Source: Flavobacterium rakeshii (GTDB lineage: Bacteria; Bacteroidota; Bacteroidia; Flavobacteriales; Flavobacteriaceae). From it: a stretch of 64,000 nt of DNA. The stretch's first letter is position 1. Every line of letters starts with the position of its first letter. Position numbers and translations under genes: made by a program. Below, piece after piece: positions 40,849-50,612 of this stretch. Below the pieces are notes generated by a model. That model did no database searches and was not told where the DNA came from. It worked only from the letters and a program-made list of their open reading frames with translations. The stretch lies in the NCBI RefSeq assembly GCF_009741375.1, contig NZ_WOWP01000063.1, forward strand, positions 62,001 to 126,000. Reading direction: 5' to 3'.

Positions 40849-43623
40849 CTAATCCAGTTTTTCCTCAAAAGGAATATCAGGATTAAGTATTTCATTTATC
40901 AGCCCTATAAGCTCTGTTTTGAACTCAGCCAGCATATCGGCGTCAATACTGTTAACAACTGGTGCGCTACGCTCTGTACCTTCCTTAAAACTAAAGTTCA
41001 TAAACCCGGTTTTCATATTCTTGAAAGATATGATTCCCGCTTCGGTCTCCATACCGTTTACGTTCGGCTCATACATAAAAGCATAGGTAAGCAGCTGAAT
41101 TATCTTTTCGTTTTTAATATCGGCAGGTAATCCTTCCCAGGTTTTAAGTACAAGATTGTTTTTCTCTACCTTACCGGTTTTGTAATCTACTATCCTAATT
41201 TTACCATTACGCTGTTCAATACGGTCAATATTACCCGATATTTTCACGGCATACGGTAGCCTGCTGTCTTCCAGCCAGCGTTCAAAGGTTTCTTCCAGCG
41301 CCAGTACTTTTACGGCATCACCTTCTTCTATCAGCCTTCGTTCCTGCTTTAGCAGATTGTGTACATTACGTTTTGCCACCTCAAAAGCGAGTAGGTTACG
41401 CCCTTTTTTAATCTCGCCTTCCTTATATACCAAAACAAACTGACGCATTACCTCATCATCAGCTAAAGCTTTCATGCCGTCTATATCCTGAACGGTAAGG
41501 AATTTACCCAGAAAAGGCTTGTAGAGTTCCTCCAATGCACCGTGAATTATAGTACCAAGGGTATTAAGAGCAATACTCTCCTCTACCTCATCCACCTCAC
41601 GGATACGCAATACCCTTTGATAGTAAAACTGTATTGGGTTACGAATATAACCCGTTAATGCCGATGGCGAAAAACCTCGTCCTGTAGCTATCTCCTTTAG
41701 CCTCTCCATAACTTTATCTGACTTTTGTATCAGCATGGGCTCATAAGCCTTATCAGGCAGGTAGGCATTGTAAATTGTACTCTCAAGGTTATGCAGTGGT
41801 TTTTTCTCAATTTCAAGTTGCGTTAAAAAACGGCTGCGCTCTCCTGCATCAAGTCCTTCACTTTCGGTATTGTACAGCAGGTAAATGTTTTTTGCCCTCA
41901 TGAGCAAATGGTAAAAGTGGTAACTGTAAATCGCATCTTTTTCCTTATAGGTAGGCAATCCCAGTTCCCTTTTCACATCATAGGGAATAAATGAGTTTTG
42001 GGTTTTCCCCGATGGGAATTTCCCCTCATTCATTGAGGTTATAATAACATTTTCAAAATCAAGCACACGGCTTTCCAGTACCCCCATAACCTGTAATCCG
42101 GTTAACGGCTCCCCTTCAAAAGAAACCTCAGCCAGTTCTACCACCTGTTTGTAAATGGTATAAAGTACGGCTAGGTTATTCAGTTCAGGGTGTGAGTCGG
42201 CATAATTAATCAGCTTATTGATCACCTTAAATACCGAATATAAAAAGGCTTTGGCTATTTTTTCCTCCTCATCGTCATTCCCCATAAATTCTTTAAGCAT
42301 CAACAGTATATCTGACAGTCGACCCAGCACCGATTTCACATCATTATCCCATCGTTCAAACAGTAGGGTAAAGAAAGGTAAAGCCTCTCCCTGTATTTCA
42401 AACAGTTTATTAAGCGAGAAGAAGGTAATATTGTTTTTATTGATTACATCTACCAGATGAGAAGCTCCCGAATGTGGCTCAACCAAAGGATGCGTTAGTA
42501 CATCCAGCACCTCCCTATAGTACAACGTATAACTGGTTTCACTCCTGTTAATGGCATTGGTATGCATTTTAAACAACTTCTGGATAAGCAGCTGTGCGGG
42601 GTTGTTCTTACTACTGTACCCCATAGTAATGTTAAGGCTACCTACGCTGTTTGGCAAACTGTACAGCATTGGGATAAGCATATTTTCCTCCCCAAGTACC
42701 AGTGCCGTTTTATCCAGCCCGTGTCCTTCGCTCTGTAGTTTCTCTACAAGCTGCCCTGCAATTTTTGCCTGACCAACAGTTTTTGGCGTACCAATAATCT
42801 TTATATTCTTTTCTTTGCTAAAATCGTTAGCAATCCACTCAAAAGGCTGTGTATGGTATTCCCTCCACGATTGCTTAAAGCGTCTTATAAAAAGCCCCGC
42901 ATCATGATAAGGGTCATTTAAAAAAGTTTCGTCTATATCCCAGTAAATTTCTGCCTGCCCTGACGAAAGCAAATGTCTTATAATACGTTCTTCGGCAGCA
43001 TTAAGCGCATTGAACCCGGCAAAAATCAGTTTGTGTTTCTTAAAGGCATTTGAAAAATGGTTGATATTACCAACTGCCTCCCTGTAAACCAGCCCCTGAT
43101 ATCCTGCCTCTTTTTTAAGCATATGTTCATACAACGCATCATAATACACCGGTAACAAATTCCAAAACTCCAGATAATTCTCTATCATGGTAGTCCTGTT
43201 CTCCATATCCAATGACCAGTGCTTAATATCTTCTATATCCTTTAGGTAGGAAAGTACATGTTTAGGATTTAGCAGGTAACGGTCAATCTCGTTAAAATCC
43301 TGTAGCAGAGTTTTACCCCAGTTGGCAAAATTTTCAAAAGGCTGTTGCTTTTCCTTTTCGGTAAGCCCAAGGTAAACCGAATAAAACTCAAACAGCAACT
43401 CAATAGGATCTATAGCCCGAATACCCGAAACGTTTTGCACAAAATCTTCTATACTGATAATCTCCGGTGCAAAAACAGTTGTATTAAGCTGCCTTTTTAA
43501 GGCCTCCAAAAGAAAAACTTTCGCCCTTTTATTAGGAAGTACAATAACAATATCCTGTAGCTTATCAGGGTAACTGCTTACTATTTTTTCACTTAGCTTA
43601 TCAAGAAAAGTATTTTGTGTCAT
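40849..43623 (-). CDS. AddB-like PD-(D/E)XK nuclease family protein
   Basis: Inactivated-helicase/nuclease subunit of a double-strand-break repair complex, 924 residues. The N-terminal UvrD-like half has QDIVIVLPNKRAKVFLLEAL where a Walker A would sit, but no GxxGKT, so ATP binding is unlikely. The C-terminal PD-(D/E)XK nuclease (about 680-924) has the QhXXY-like ALEELYKPFLG region and the catalytic GNIDRIE...IRIVDYKTGKV (about 803-824). I see no cysteine at all in the protein, so the iron-sulfur cluster of classical AddB is absent; the family position PLKFYY-like reads NPIQFYYQRVL. Its helicase partner is probably the AddA-like gene at 46419, with ompA and kbl in between. Start ATG 43623 avoids the terminator at 43639-43665. 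Confidence 0.82.
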   Translation of the reverse strand: MTQNTFLDKLSEKIVSSYPDKLQDIVIVLPNKRAKVFLLEALKRQLNTTVFAPEIISIEDFVQNVSGIRAIDPIELLFEFYSVYLGLTEKEKQQPFENFANWGKTLLQDFNEIDRYLLNPKHVLSYLKDIEDIKHWSLDMENRTTMIENYLEFWNLLPVYYDALYEHMLKKEAGYQGLVYREAVGNINHFSNAFKKHKLIFAGFNALNAAEERIIRHLLSSGQAEIYWDIDETFLNDPYHDAGLFIRRFKQSWREYHTQPFEWIANDFSKEKNIKIIGTPKTVGQAKIAGQLVEKLQSEGHGLDKTALVLGEENMLIPMLYSLPNSVGSLNITMGYSSKNNPAQLLIQKLFKMHTNAINRSETSYTLYYREVLDVLTHPLVEPHSGASHLVDVINKNNITFFSLNKLFEIQGEALPFFTLLFERWDNDVKSVLGRLSDILLMLKEFMGNDDEEEKIAKAFLYSVFKVINKLINYADSHPELNNLAVLYTIYKQVVELAEVSFEGEPLTGLQVMGVLESRVLDFENVIITSMNEGKFPSGKTQNSFIPYDVKRELGLPTYKEKDAIYSYHFYHLLMRAKNIYLLYNTESEGLDAGERSRFLTQLEIEKKPLHNLESTIYNAYLPDKAYEPMLIQKSDKVMERLKEIATGRGFSPSALTGYIRNPIQFYYQRVLRIREVDEVEESIALNTLGTIIHGALEELYKPFLGKFLTVQDIDGMKALADDEVMRQFVLVYKEGEIKKGRNLLAFEVAKRNVHNLLKQERRLIEEGDAVKVLALEETFERWLEDSRLPYAVKISGNIDRIEQRNGKIRIVDYKTGKVEKNNLVLKTWEGLPADIKNEKIIQLLTYAFMYEPNVNGMETEAGIISFKNMKTGFMNFSFKEGTERSAPVVNSIDADMLAEFKTELIGLINEILNPDIPFEEKLD

Positions 43624-43631
43624 GGTATAAA

Positions 43632-43665
43632 AATAAAAAAACGCCCTGGAAAAACCGGGGCGTTT
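43632..43665 (-). terminator. Terminator after the ompA-like gene
   Basis: On the minus strand: AAACGCCCC... pairs with ...GGGCGTTT around a short loop (plus 43639-43646 and 43658-43665, extended by one wobble pair), followed by a T-run. It lies directly before the start of the AddB-like gene, so that gene needs its own promoter or readthrough. Confidence 0.75.
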
Positions 43666-43687
43666 CAATTTATTTTAGAGGGTTAAC

Positions 43688-45076
43688 TTATTCTTTGATA
43701 AGTTTAACTTCAACCCTTCTGTTTTGTGCTTTACCAGCTCTCGTTTTGTTAGAAGCAATTGGTTTAGTTTCACCAAAACCTACAGCTCTTAATCTGTCGG
43801 TATTTATACCATGCTCAACAAGATAAGTTTTAACAGCCTGGGCTCTGTTTTCAGATAATGTTTGGTTAAGTGCATTACTACCATCGCTATCTGTGTGACC
43901 TTCTAAGCTAAATTTAGCATGAGGGTACTCTTTTAAGATTTCTTTCATGTTCTCAAGTACTTCATAAGTCTCTTCTTTGAAAGTAGCTTTACCACTATTG
44001 AACAGGATAGTTCTTGCATAGTCGTTAAGTTGTTTCATAACTTCTTCAGTAACTTCAGGACATCCGCGGTTAGCAGCAGTACCTTTAACTTCAGGACACA
44101 TATCGTCTTTGTCTAGTACACCGTCACCGTCTGAATCCGGCCATGGGCAACCGCCGTTTTCTTTTGGTCCTGCCTCATTTGGACATTTATCATCTTTATC
44201 GGCAATACCGTCACCGTCAGCATCAGGACATCCCTGTAGTGATTTAACACCTGCTTCATCCGGACAAGCATCATTTTTATCAGGGATACCGTCACCATCT
44301 CTATCAGGACATCCGTTAAACTCAGCAGTACCTGCTTCTGTCGGACATTCATCATCTTTATCAGGAATACCGTCACCATCTGTATCAGGACATCCCTGGA
44401 ATTCTTTTAGACCTGGGTCGTTAGGACATAAGTCGTCTTTATCGTAGATACCATCCTTATCTGTATCTTTTCCTCCAAATTTGAAAGTAAGACCCGCCAT
44501 GTGCTGGAAGTGAGAAGGAAGTTCCATTCTAGTATCAGCAAATGATTTTTTGTAACCAGACTGAAGTGTTAAAGCTACGTTTTCAGTAAACCAGAAGTTA
44601 AACTGAGCACCAAAGTTAAATGTAGCATCACCGTTGTCATCCATCCAAGTGTAACCTCCACCTACATAAAGTGCAGGGTCAAACCATTTTGAACCGATCA
44701 TGTTCATGAAGCTGTATTTAACAGATGCATCAAGACCATAGTAACTTACATCACCAGGATTGATTACTGTACGCTCTCCGCCTTCTTTAACTACAAGCTT
44801 GTCGATTTTGTTAACCGATCCTGTTAAACCAACCGAAAGGTTTTGCCCAACATAACGGGAAACATTTAAATAAGAAACTGAAGGAATGATATTCCAGTGA
44901 TCCTTAGCATCAAAGAACTGACTGAATCTATCACCAAAATCATCAGCTGTACTGGTTCTGGTATCAACTGCATTGACACCAAAAGACACAGCCCACGGGT
45001 TGTTTTCGTCCTGCGCGTGAGCATTTAAGCCCACTGCCATGCATGCAGCAACGATTAGTTTGTTAAGATGTTTCAT
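43688..45076 (-). CDS. OmpA family protein with thrombospondin type 3 repeats
   Basis: Major outer-membrane/peptidoglycan-linking protein. A signal peptide (about residues 1-21, ending NAHAQ) is followed by an eight-stranded-barrel-like domain (about 25-195). Next is a calcium-binding TSP3 region with five or six units of the pattern DxDGDGxxDKDDxCP (about 200-330). The C-terminal OmpA domain (about 345-460) has the peptidoglycan-binding signature [22 protein letters not shown] (near 390). The length of 462 is typical for flavobacterial porins of this kind. Highly expressed in relatives. A very good promoter lies at 45113-45142 and a terminator at 43632, so it is monocistronic. Confidence 0.95.
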   Translation of the reverse strand: MKHLNKLIVAACMAVGLNAHAQDENNPWAVSFGVNAVDTRTSTADDFGDRFSQFFDAKDHWNIIPSVSYLNVSRYVGQNLSVGLTGSVNKIDKLVVKEGGERTVINPGDVSYYGLDASVKYSFMNMIGSKWFDPALYVGGGYTWMDDNGDATFNFGAQFNFWFTENVALTLQSGYKKSFADTRMELPSHFQHMAGLTFKFGGKDTDKDGIYDKDDLCPNDPGLKEFQGCPDTDGDGIPDKDDECPTEAGTAEFNGCPDRDGDGIPDKNDACPDEAGVKSLQGCPDADGDGIADKDDKCPNEAGPKENGGCPWPDSDGDGVLDKDDMCPEVKGTAANRGCPEVTEEVMKQLNDYARTILFNSGKATFKEETYEVLENMKEILKEYPHAKFSLEGHTDSDGSNALNQTLSENRAQAVKTYLVEHGINTDRLRAVGFGETKPIASNKTRAGKAQNRRVEVKLIKE

Positions 45077-45112
45077 ACTTTTTTATTTTAATTACAAATA
45101 GGTTATAGTAGA

Positions 45113-45142
45113 CAAATTTAGCGTGTTACAAAATAACAACAA
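45113..45142 (-). promoter_or_regulatory. Promoter for the ompA-like gene
   Basis: On the minus strand: TTG (plus 45140-45142), a 19-nt spacer and TAAATTTG (plus 45113-45120), the full consensus. It leaves a 5' UTR of about 30 nt. Confidence 0.7.
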
Positions 45143-45186
45143 AACTATTTAATACAAATTATCCTACTTAAAAACCGAAAATGTAG

Positions 45187-46380
45187 TTAAATTATCGTTA
45201 ATTCTTCCCCTACTTCAGTAAAAGCAGCGATTGCCTTGTCCAAATGTTCTTTAGTATGAGCAGCAGAAAGTTGTACTCTTATTCTTGCTTTATCTTTAGG
45301 AACAACCGGGTAAAAGAATCCTATAACATAGATTCCTTTTTCAAGAAGCTTATCCGCCATTTCCTGAGAAAGCTTTGCATCATATAGCATTACAGGGACG
45401 ATAGCAGAATCTCCGTCTATAATATCAAAACCAGCCTTTTTCATACCGGCTTTAAAATAGTTGGTATTCCATTCTAACTGATCTCTTAACTCAGTACTCT
45501 CACTTAATAGTTCAAAAACTTTAATTGATGCCCCAACAATTGAAGGCGCCAGCGAGTTAGAGAAAAGGTATGGTCTTGAACGTTGTCTCAATATCTCTAT
45601 AACCTCTTTTTTAGCTGTAGTATAACCGCCCATAGCACCACCTAAAGCCTTACCAAGGGTACCGGTTATAATATCTACCCTACCCATTACATTTTTAGCC
45701 TCAAGTGTACCTTTACCGGTAGCACCTATAAAACCTGCGGCATGACATTCATCTACCATTACCATAGCATCATACTTATCGGCAAGGTCACAAATCTTAT
45801 CAAGCGGAGCAACTAAACCATCCATAGAGAAAACACCATCGGTAACGATTAACTTAAATCTTCTTCCGTCTTCGTTAGCTTTTATAAGTTGCTTTTCAAG
45901 CTCTTCCATGTTGTTGTTCTCATAGCGGTAACGTCCTGCTTTACAAAGACGAACACCATCAATAATCGAAGCATGGTTAAGACTGTCTGATATAATTGCG
46001 TCTTCCTCTCCTAAAAGCGGTTCAAAAACACCTCCGTTAGCATCAAAAGCAGCTGCATAAAGTATAGTATCTTCAGTACCGTAAAAATCAGCAATTTTTT
46101 GTTCCAGTGTTTTGTGTATATCCTGTGTACCACAAATAAAACGAACTGAAGACATACCGAAACCGTGAGTATCAAGTGCATCTTTTGCCGCTTTGATTAC
46201 CTCCGGGTGAGATGAAAGCCCAAGGTAGTTGTTAGCACAAAAGTTAAGTACCTTTTGTCCTGAATCAAGGGTAATTTCTGCTCCCTGAGGAGAAGCGATA
46301 ATACGCTCTTTTTTATATAATCCGTTTTCTTTGATAGCATCAAGCTCCTGCTCTAAATAATTCTTGATTTTTCCGTACAT
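45187..46380 (-). CDS. kbl: Glycine C-acetyltransferase (2-amino-3-ketobutyrate CoA ligase)
   Basis: PLP enzyme that cleaves 2-amino-3-ketobutyrate with CoA to glycine and acetyl-CoA in threonine breakdown. The 397 residues belong to the alpha-oxoamine synthase group. The PLP lysine is Lys244 in [15 protein letters not shown], the Asp-His pair is in [13 protein letters not shown] (about 207-219), and the N-terminal [10 protein letters not shown] and [19 protein letters not shown] are characteristic. The length is standard. Threonine dehydrogenase, its usual partner, is not adjacent. Together with other AONS enzymes it could be mistaken for serine palmitoyltransferase or BioF, but [13 protein letters not shown] and the overall similarity favour Kbl. 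It is downstream of the AddA-like gene by 38 bp. Confidence 0.9.
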   Translation of the reverse strand: MYGKIKNYLEQELDAIKENGLYKKERIIASPQGAEITLDSGQKVLNFCANNYLGLSSHPEVIKAAKDALDTHGFGMSSVRFICGTQDIHKTLEQKIADFYGTEDTILYAAAFDANGGVFEPLLGEEDAIISDSLNHASIIDGVRLCKAGRYRYENNNMEELEKQLIKANEDGRRFKLIVTDGVFSMDGLVAPLDKICDLADKYDAMVMVDECHAAGFIGATGKGTLEAKNVMGRVDIITGTLGKALGGAMGGYTTAKKEVIEILRQRSRPYLFSNSLAPSIVGASIKVFELLSESTELRDQLEWNTNYFKAGMKKAGFDIIDGDSAIVPVMLYDAKLSQEMADKLLEKGIYVIGFFYPVVPKDKARIRVQLSAAHTKEHLDKAIAAFTEVGEELTII

Positions 46381-46418
46381 AGTTTATCCGTTTAATATTT
46401 TTATGGTGTAAATCAACT

Positions 46419-49400
46419 CTAATTTTGCGACAAATGTACCACATTTATGGTTTCTCCTATATAGACTAATGCTTTTTTAGCAACTTCAAAGCCCATTTCC
46501 TGTAGTGCCTTTTCATATTCCGCCAACTGCTTTTCATATTTGGGCTGATGTGCTCCCGTTTTATAATCCAGCAGCCACGCTTTATTTCCTTTAACAGCCA
46601 CCCTGTCGGGTTTAATATTTTGTATATTTCTCCTTATTATATTCTGCTCATTGAATACTGTAACGCCTTCGGCAAAAAAGACTTGTAATTCTTCATGATT
46701 TACTACTGACTCCAGGCTTTGCTTAATTTCCTGCTCCTGAGCAGCTGTTACTAAACCGGCCTCTATTGCCTTAATAACCGCAAGGTCAATATCTGAAGCT
46801 GTCTCAATGAACGACAATATTTCGTGCATTACATTACCAAACTCAATTGCCTTTAACTGGTTAGTACCCCACATTAATGATTCACGTTGTGCGATTTTAA
46901 CCCCACGCGGACTAAATCTTTCTCCAACTACCTTAATCGTTTCCTGATGTGAGACATATTCCTCACTATCAGAAATCTTATCGGGACTACCAAACTCATA
47001 TTCCAAATCTGTATCATTATAGAGTCCTTTTTGCATAAGATACTTTATAAAATAAGACGACATATTATTGGTAAGTTCTCCTTTTGAAGTAAAGTTTTTA
47101 CCCGAAACTATATACAGTTGCTCCTCGGCACGGGTAAGTGCCACATACAGTATATTAATATTGTCCAGTAATTCTTCCTGTGATTTTATATGATAAAGCT
47201 GTGAGGCTTTTTCACCATATTCAGCTACTTCCTTTTTACTGTCAATAAGTGCTTTTTGAAAACCAAGGGTATCATCATCCAGCTCCAGCCACATTTTACT
47301 GCGGGGTGATTTAGCATAATCCTCTTCGGCAAAAGGGAAAATCACAACCGGAAACTCCAGTCCTTTTGATTTATGTATGGTCATTATACGTACTGCATCA
47401 TTCCCTTCGGGAGACGGAATACTGAATTTTGACCCATTGTTATCCCAGTACTCCAGAAAATCCGATATACCCGACTGACTCCTTACATCTTTTTCCAATA
47501 CAAGATCCAGAAAATACTGTACGTAAGACTGGTTACTCTTATCTTTTATAAAGGCATCTATAATACTTTCTACAGCTTCATACAGCGAACGCTTTCTGCA
47601 ATTCCTAAAGGAGATATGTATACCATATTCTCCAAGCCAGTTTTCCAGCTGCTCCTCATTAGGCTGCTCCATACCCTCACTGATAAAATCGTGGGTTTTC
47701 TCTCCCATACCCTGACTGGTAGCCGCAAAATATAAAAAGTGTGCTTTAGCTTCCTTATTAGCATTACTTTTTAAATAGCGTAATAGATTAATGATAAGCT
47801 TAACCTCAGCGGCATTTTCAATTAGCAATGTTTCGGAAGAAAGTATTGGGATTTTATTCTCGGTTAAAAAATTAGCCAACAACACCCCCGGTTGCCTCTT
47901 GCGGGTAAGTAAAACGATATCCCTGTAAGCAAAACCTTTCTCCCTAACCTTTTGTATGGTTTGGAGCACCGCCTCAAGGTACAGTTGGTTTTTATCGGGT
48001 GCATCCTCTGCATGATCCTGTTGCTGAACCTCCGGAAGGAAAGATATGTTTACATACCCTCCCGTTTTGCTGTTAAAGTCCTGCCTGCTATGATTAGCAT
48101 ACAAATCCTTATAATCAGGATCATCAAATTCGCCCGAGAGCATAGAGAACAGCTCGTTATTAAAATTAATCACCTCGCTGTAACTCCTGTAGTTTTGTCC
48201 CAGTTCGATAATCTCCTTATCAGGATTGGAAAACGGATTGTATTCCTTACTGAGTTCTATAAACTGTTCGGCCTTACCGCCACGCCAGCGATAAATAGAC
48301 TGTTTAGGGTCGCCCACTACCATAAGCGAACCTTTTACCCCCATATCTTCAGATGCCAGAGAGTTATCGATAAGCGGAATCAGATTAAACCACTGCATTT
48401 GTGAAGTATCCTGAAATTCATCAATAAAAAAGTGCCTGTATCTTTCTCCTAACCTTTCATAAATAAAAGGCGCAGGCTGATTTTGAATTTCCCTGTATAT
48501 AATAGCATTGAATTCGGATATCGAAAGTACGTTCTGCTCTTTCTGGATACGCTCCAGTTCCTGGCTTATGGAATTAAGTAGTGATAACGGCGTAATATTT
48601 TTAAGGAAAGCTTCATAGAAATTCTTTTTCTCATAATTCACATAAGCCCTTTTTAGCATCGCAATCAACTCACCCGAAATACCCTCGATTATCTCTCTGT
48701 CTTTCGAAGCCTTATTTACAGCTATATCTTCCGGTTCGTGGTATTTTTTATGAGTAGATTTCAGTTCCCCTTTTTGTATATAGCCAACATGGTTAGGAAA
48801 TGTCCCTCTGGAAAATGATTTTAGGTCAATCCCTTTTTGTTCCAAAAGAGCGAAAATAGCATCGGCAGTCTGCCTGCTGTCCTCTTCAAGCTGTTCAATA
48901 TTCTGTTTAAGTTTCTCTTTTATAAAAAGAAATTCCTCAATGGGTTTATCACTAAATTGCGCTACCTCATTACGGTTGTTCTCATTGATAAGCAGCTTAC
49001 CTATTTCAAATAACTCGTAGGTAACATCCCAACTCTTATCATTATCGGTTTTATCTACCGAGAAATCCACAAGCAAGTTGGTAAGCACATCATTCTCCCC
49101 TGCTTTTGCAATAATAGCATCAACAGCCTCCTGAAGCAGGTTTTCGGTTTCAAGCGATACATCAAAAGATACCGAAAGATTAAGATCGTGTGCAAAAGCA
49201 CGTATTACCTTATGTGTAAACCTATCGATAGTAGAGATGTCAAACGAAGCATAATTATGGATTATATGTTTAATTATGGCTTTCGATTTATCTTTAATAG
49301 TAGCCAGTGTGAGTCCGGTTTCTGCCGAAAGTGTTTTCATCAAACCTTCCGCTTTAATATCGGGTTCGTTTTTAGAAAATTCAGACAGGTTAGCAATAAT

Positions 49401-49571
49401 CCTGTTTTTCATTTCCTCTACCGCCTTATTGGTAAAAGTAATGGCCAGTATTTTTCTGTAAACATCGTCGCTTCCTGCCAGCAGAAGTATCTTTAAATAC
49501 TCTTTTACAAGCATGTAGGTTTTTCCCGAGCCCGCAGAAGCGTTGTATATTGAAAAAGCAGCTTTTTTCAC
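46419..49571 (-). CDS. AddA-like UvrD helicase/nuclease (exodeoxyribonuclease V beta-type)
   Basis: SF1A helicase-nuclease that processes DNA ends for recombination, 1050 residues. Helicase motifs: Walker A NASAGSGKTYMLVKEY (about residues 9-24), IDEFQDTSQMQW (motif II), GDPKQSIYRWRGG (motif III), LGQNYRS (motif IV) and TIHKSKGLEFPVVIFPF (motif V), then LLYVALTRAEEQLYIV (motif VI). A C-terminal PD-(D/E)XK nuclease follows (about 950-1045), with KPDRVAVKGNKAWLLDYKTG and QLAEYEKAL. So, unlike RecB but like AddA, the one chain has both activities. The AddB-like partner lies 3 genes on, at 40849, not directly next to it. The divergent sod gene starts 123 bp upstream. Confidence 0.9.
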   Translation of the reverse strand: MKKAAFSIYNASAGSGKTYMLVKEYLKILLLAGSDDVYRKILAITFTNKAVEEMKNRIIANLSEFSKNEPDIKAEGLMKTLSAETGLTLATIKDKSKAIIKHIIHNYASFDISTIDRFTHKVIRAFAHDLNLSVSFDVSLETENLLQEAVDAIIAKAGENDVLTNLLVDFSVDKTDNDKSWDVTYELFEIGKLLINENNRNEVAQFSDKPIEEFLFIKEKLKQNIEQLEEDSRQTADAIFALLEQKGIDLKSFSRGTFPNHVGYIQKGELKSTHKKYHEPEDIAVNKASKDREIIEGISGELIAMLKRAYVNYEKKNFYEAFLKNITPLSLLNSISQELERIQKEQNVLSISEFNAIIYREIQNQPAPFIYERLGERYRHFFIDEFQDTSQMQWFNLIPLIDNSLASEDMGVKGSLMVVGDPKQSIYRWRGGKAEQFIELSKEYNPFSNPDKEIIELGQNYRSYSEVINFNNELFSMLSGEFDDPDYKDLYANHSRQDFNSKTGGYVNISFLPEVQQQDHAEDAPDKNQLYLEAVLQTIQKVREKGFAYRDIVLLTRKRQPGVLLANFLTENKIPILSSETLLIENAAEVKLIINLLRYLKSNANKEAKAHFLYFAATSQGMGEKTHDFISEGMEQPNEEQLENWLGEYGIHISFRNCRKRSLYEAVESIIDAFIKDKSNQSYVQYFLDLVLEKDVRSQSGISDFLEYWDNNGSKFSIPSPEGNDAVRIMTIHKSKGLEFPVVIFPFAEEDYAKSPRSKMWLELDDDTLGFQKALIDSKKEVAEYGEKASQLYHIKSQEELLDNINILYVALTRAEEQLYIVSGKNFTSKGELTNNMSSYFIKYLMQKGLYNDTDLEYEFGSPDKISDSEEYVSHQETIKVVGERFSPRGVKIAQRESLMWGTNQLKAIEFGNVMHEILSFIETASDIDLAVIKAIEAGLVTAAQEQEIKQSLESVVNHEELQVFFAEGVTVFNEQNIIRRNIQNIKPDRVAVKGNKAWLLDYKTGAHQPKYEKQLAEYEKALQEMGFEVAKKALVYIGETINVVHLSQN

Positions 49572-49648
49572 TCTGTTTTTTTATGGTATTAGCATTTAGT
49601 AAGATAAATTATAACAAAATCTTATTTCGTTATAAAGCGTAAAATTTC

Positions 49649-49656
49649 TAAATTTG
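49649..49656 (+). promoter_or_regulatory. -7 box (TAAATTTG) for the superoxide dismutase gene
   Basis: A perfect TAnnTTTG 38 nt before the start codon. No TTG at the ideal -33 distance is seen, so control may differ from the housekeeping promoters. Confidence 0.45.
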
Positions 49657-49694
49657 GATTAAAATTAATATTAATCTTTAAATTTTGACATATT

Positions 49695-50303
49695 ATGGCT
49701 TTTGAATTACCAAAACTTCCGTATGCGTATGATGCGCTGGAGCCACATATTGATGCCCGCACTATGGAAATACACCATACAAAGCACCATAATGCATATA
49801 CTACCAACCTAAATAACGCCATAGCAGGAACTGACTTAGAAGGTAAAACAATTGAAAATATTTTAATTAACCTTGACCCGGCTAACGGTGCGGTTAGAAA
49901 TAACGGTGGCGGTTTTTACAACCACAACCTGTTTTGGCAAATACTTTCTCCAAAAGGTGGAGGCCAGCCAACAGGTGAACTTGAAGCTGCTATAGAAAAA
50001 GCTTTTGGTTCTTTTGAAGAGTTCAAAGCAAAATTCTCTAAAGCTGCCGCTACACAATTTGGCTCTGGATGGGCTTGGTTATGTGTTCACAAAGGTGGTA
50101 AACTTGAAGTTTGCGCTACTCCAAACCAAGACAACCCGCTAATGCCGGAAGTAGGTTGCGGAGGTACTCCAATACTTGGACTTGACGTTTGGGAACACGC
50201 TTACTACCTAAACTACCAAAACAGAAGACCTGACTATATTGAGGCTTTCTTTAACGTAGTAAACTGGGAAGAAGTAGCAAGACGTTATGCTAACGAAAAA
50301 TAA
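49695..50303 (+). CDS. sodB: Superoxide dismutase (Fe/Mn family)
   Basis: Detoxifies superoxide in the cytoplasm. The 202-residue protein has the full family layout: [35 protein letters not shown] with metal-ligand His near 27, the second His in [13 protein letters not shown] (about 75), and [18 protein letters not shown] with the ligand Asp and His (about 163-167). Also visible is [10 protein letters not shown]. Fe versus Mn cannot be told with confidence, since the discriminating positions are mixed and many Bacteroidota enzymes are cambialistic. No gene is joined to it; it ends in a strong terminator. The symbol follows the Fe type common in this group. Confidence 0.93.
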   Translation: MAFELPKLPYAYDALEPHIDARTMEIHHTKHHNAYTTNLNNAIAGTDLEGKTIENILINLDPANGAVRNNGGGFYNHNLFWQILSPKGGGQPTGELEAAIEKAFGSFEEFKAKFSKAAATQFGSGWAWLCVHKGGKLEVCATPNQDNPLMPEVGCGGTPILGLDVWEHAYYLNYQNRRPDYIEAFFNVVNWEEVARRYANEK

Positions 50304-50340
50304 AAGTTATCAAAAAGTAAATACTTTTTGATACAACAAT

Positions 50341-50372
50341 AAAAAAAGGGAGTTCATTTGAGCTCCCTTTTT
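50341..50372 (+). terminator. Terminator of the sod gene
   Basis: AAAAAAGGGAG (50341-50351) pairs with CTCCCTTTTTT (50362-50372). Confidence 0.85.
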
Positions 50373-50420
50373 TGCTGTAAACAGCAATATATTAAACGAT
50401 TGAAATGCTTTTTAAAATAA

Positions 50421-50445
50421 GAAGGGGAAACAATGTTTCCCCTTC
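50421..50445 (-). terminator. Hairpin, likely terminator of the purF-like gene
   Basis: Perfect 11-bp stem GAAGGGGAAAC (50421-50431) / GTTTCCCCTTC (50435-50445). On the minus strand it is followed by TTATTTTAAAA. It lies between the sod terminator and the purF-like gene, 170 bp after the stop. Confidence 0.6.
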
Positions 50446-50612
50446 TTTGCCCCCAAAAATACCGTAAAAATTAATTTACTAATGCTATTTTGCTGTAAAA
50501 GTAAGATTACGATTGATATTTTGCAAGTTTTTCGGTCAAAAATCAGGTAAAAAGTTCAAATAATCGACGAAATGCAATTTTCACCCCTGATTAACAGACC
50601 TTTGAAACCTGA

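Noticed and set aside
44109..44447. Long ORF with repeats on the opposite strand of the ompA-like gene
   Set aside because: It is a mirror of the DxDGDGxxDKDD repeats; the sense strand has a signal peptide, barrel and OmpA domain, and a good promoter.
44100..44470. Regularly spaced repeats that could suggest a CRISPR-like array
   Set aside because: The repeats are in-frame codons of TSP3 units in the ompA-like protein, with protein-level conservation and no spacers.
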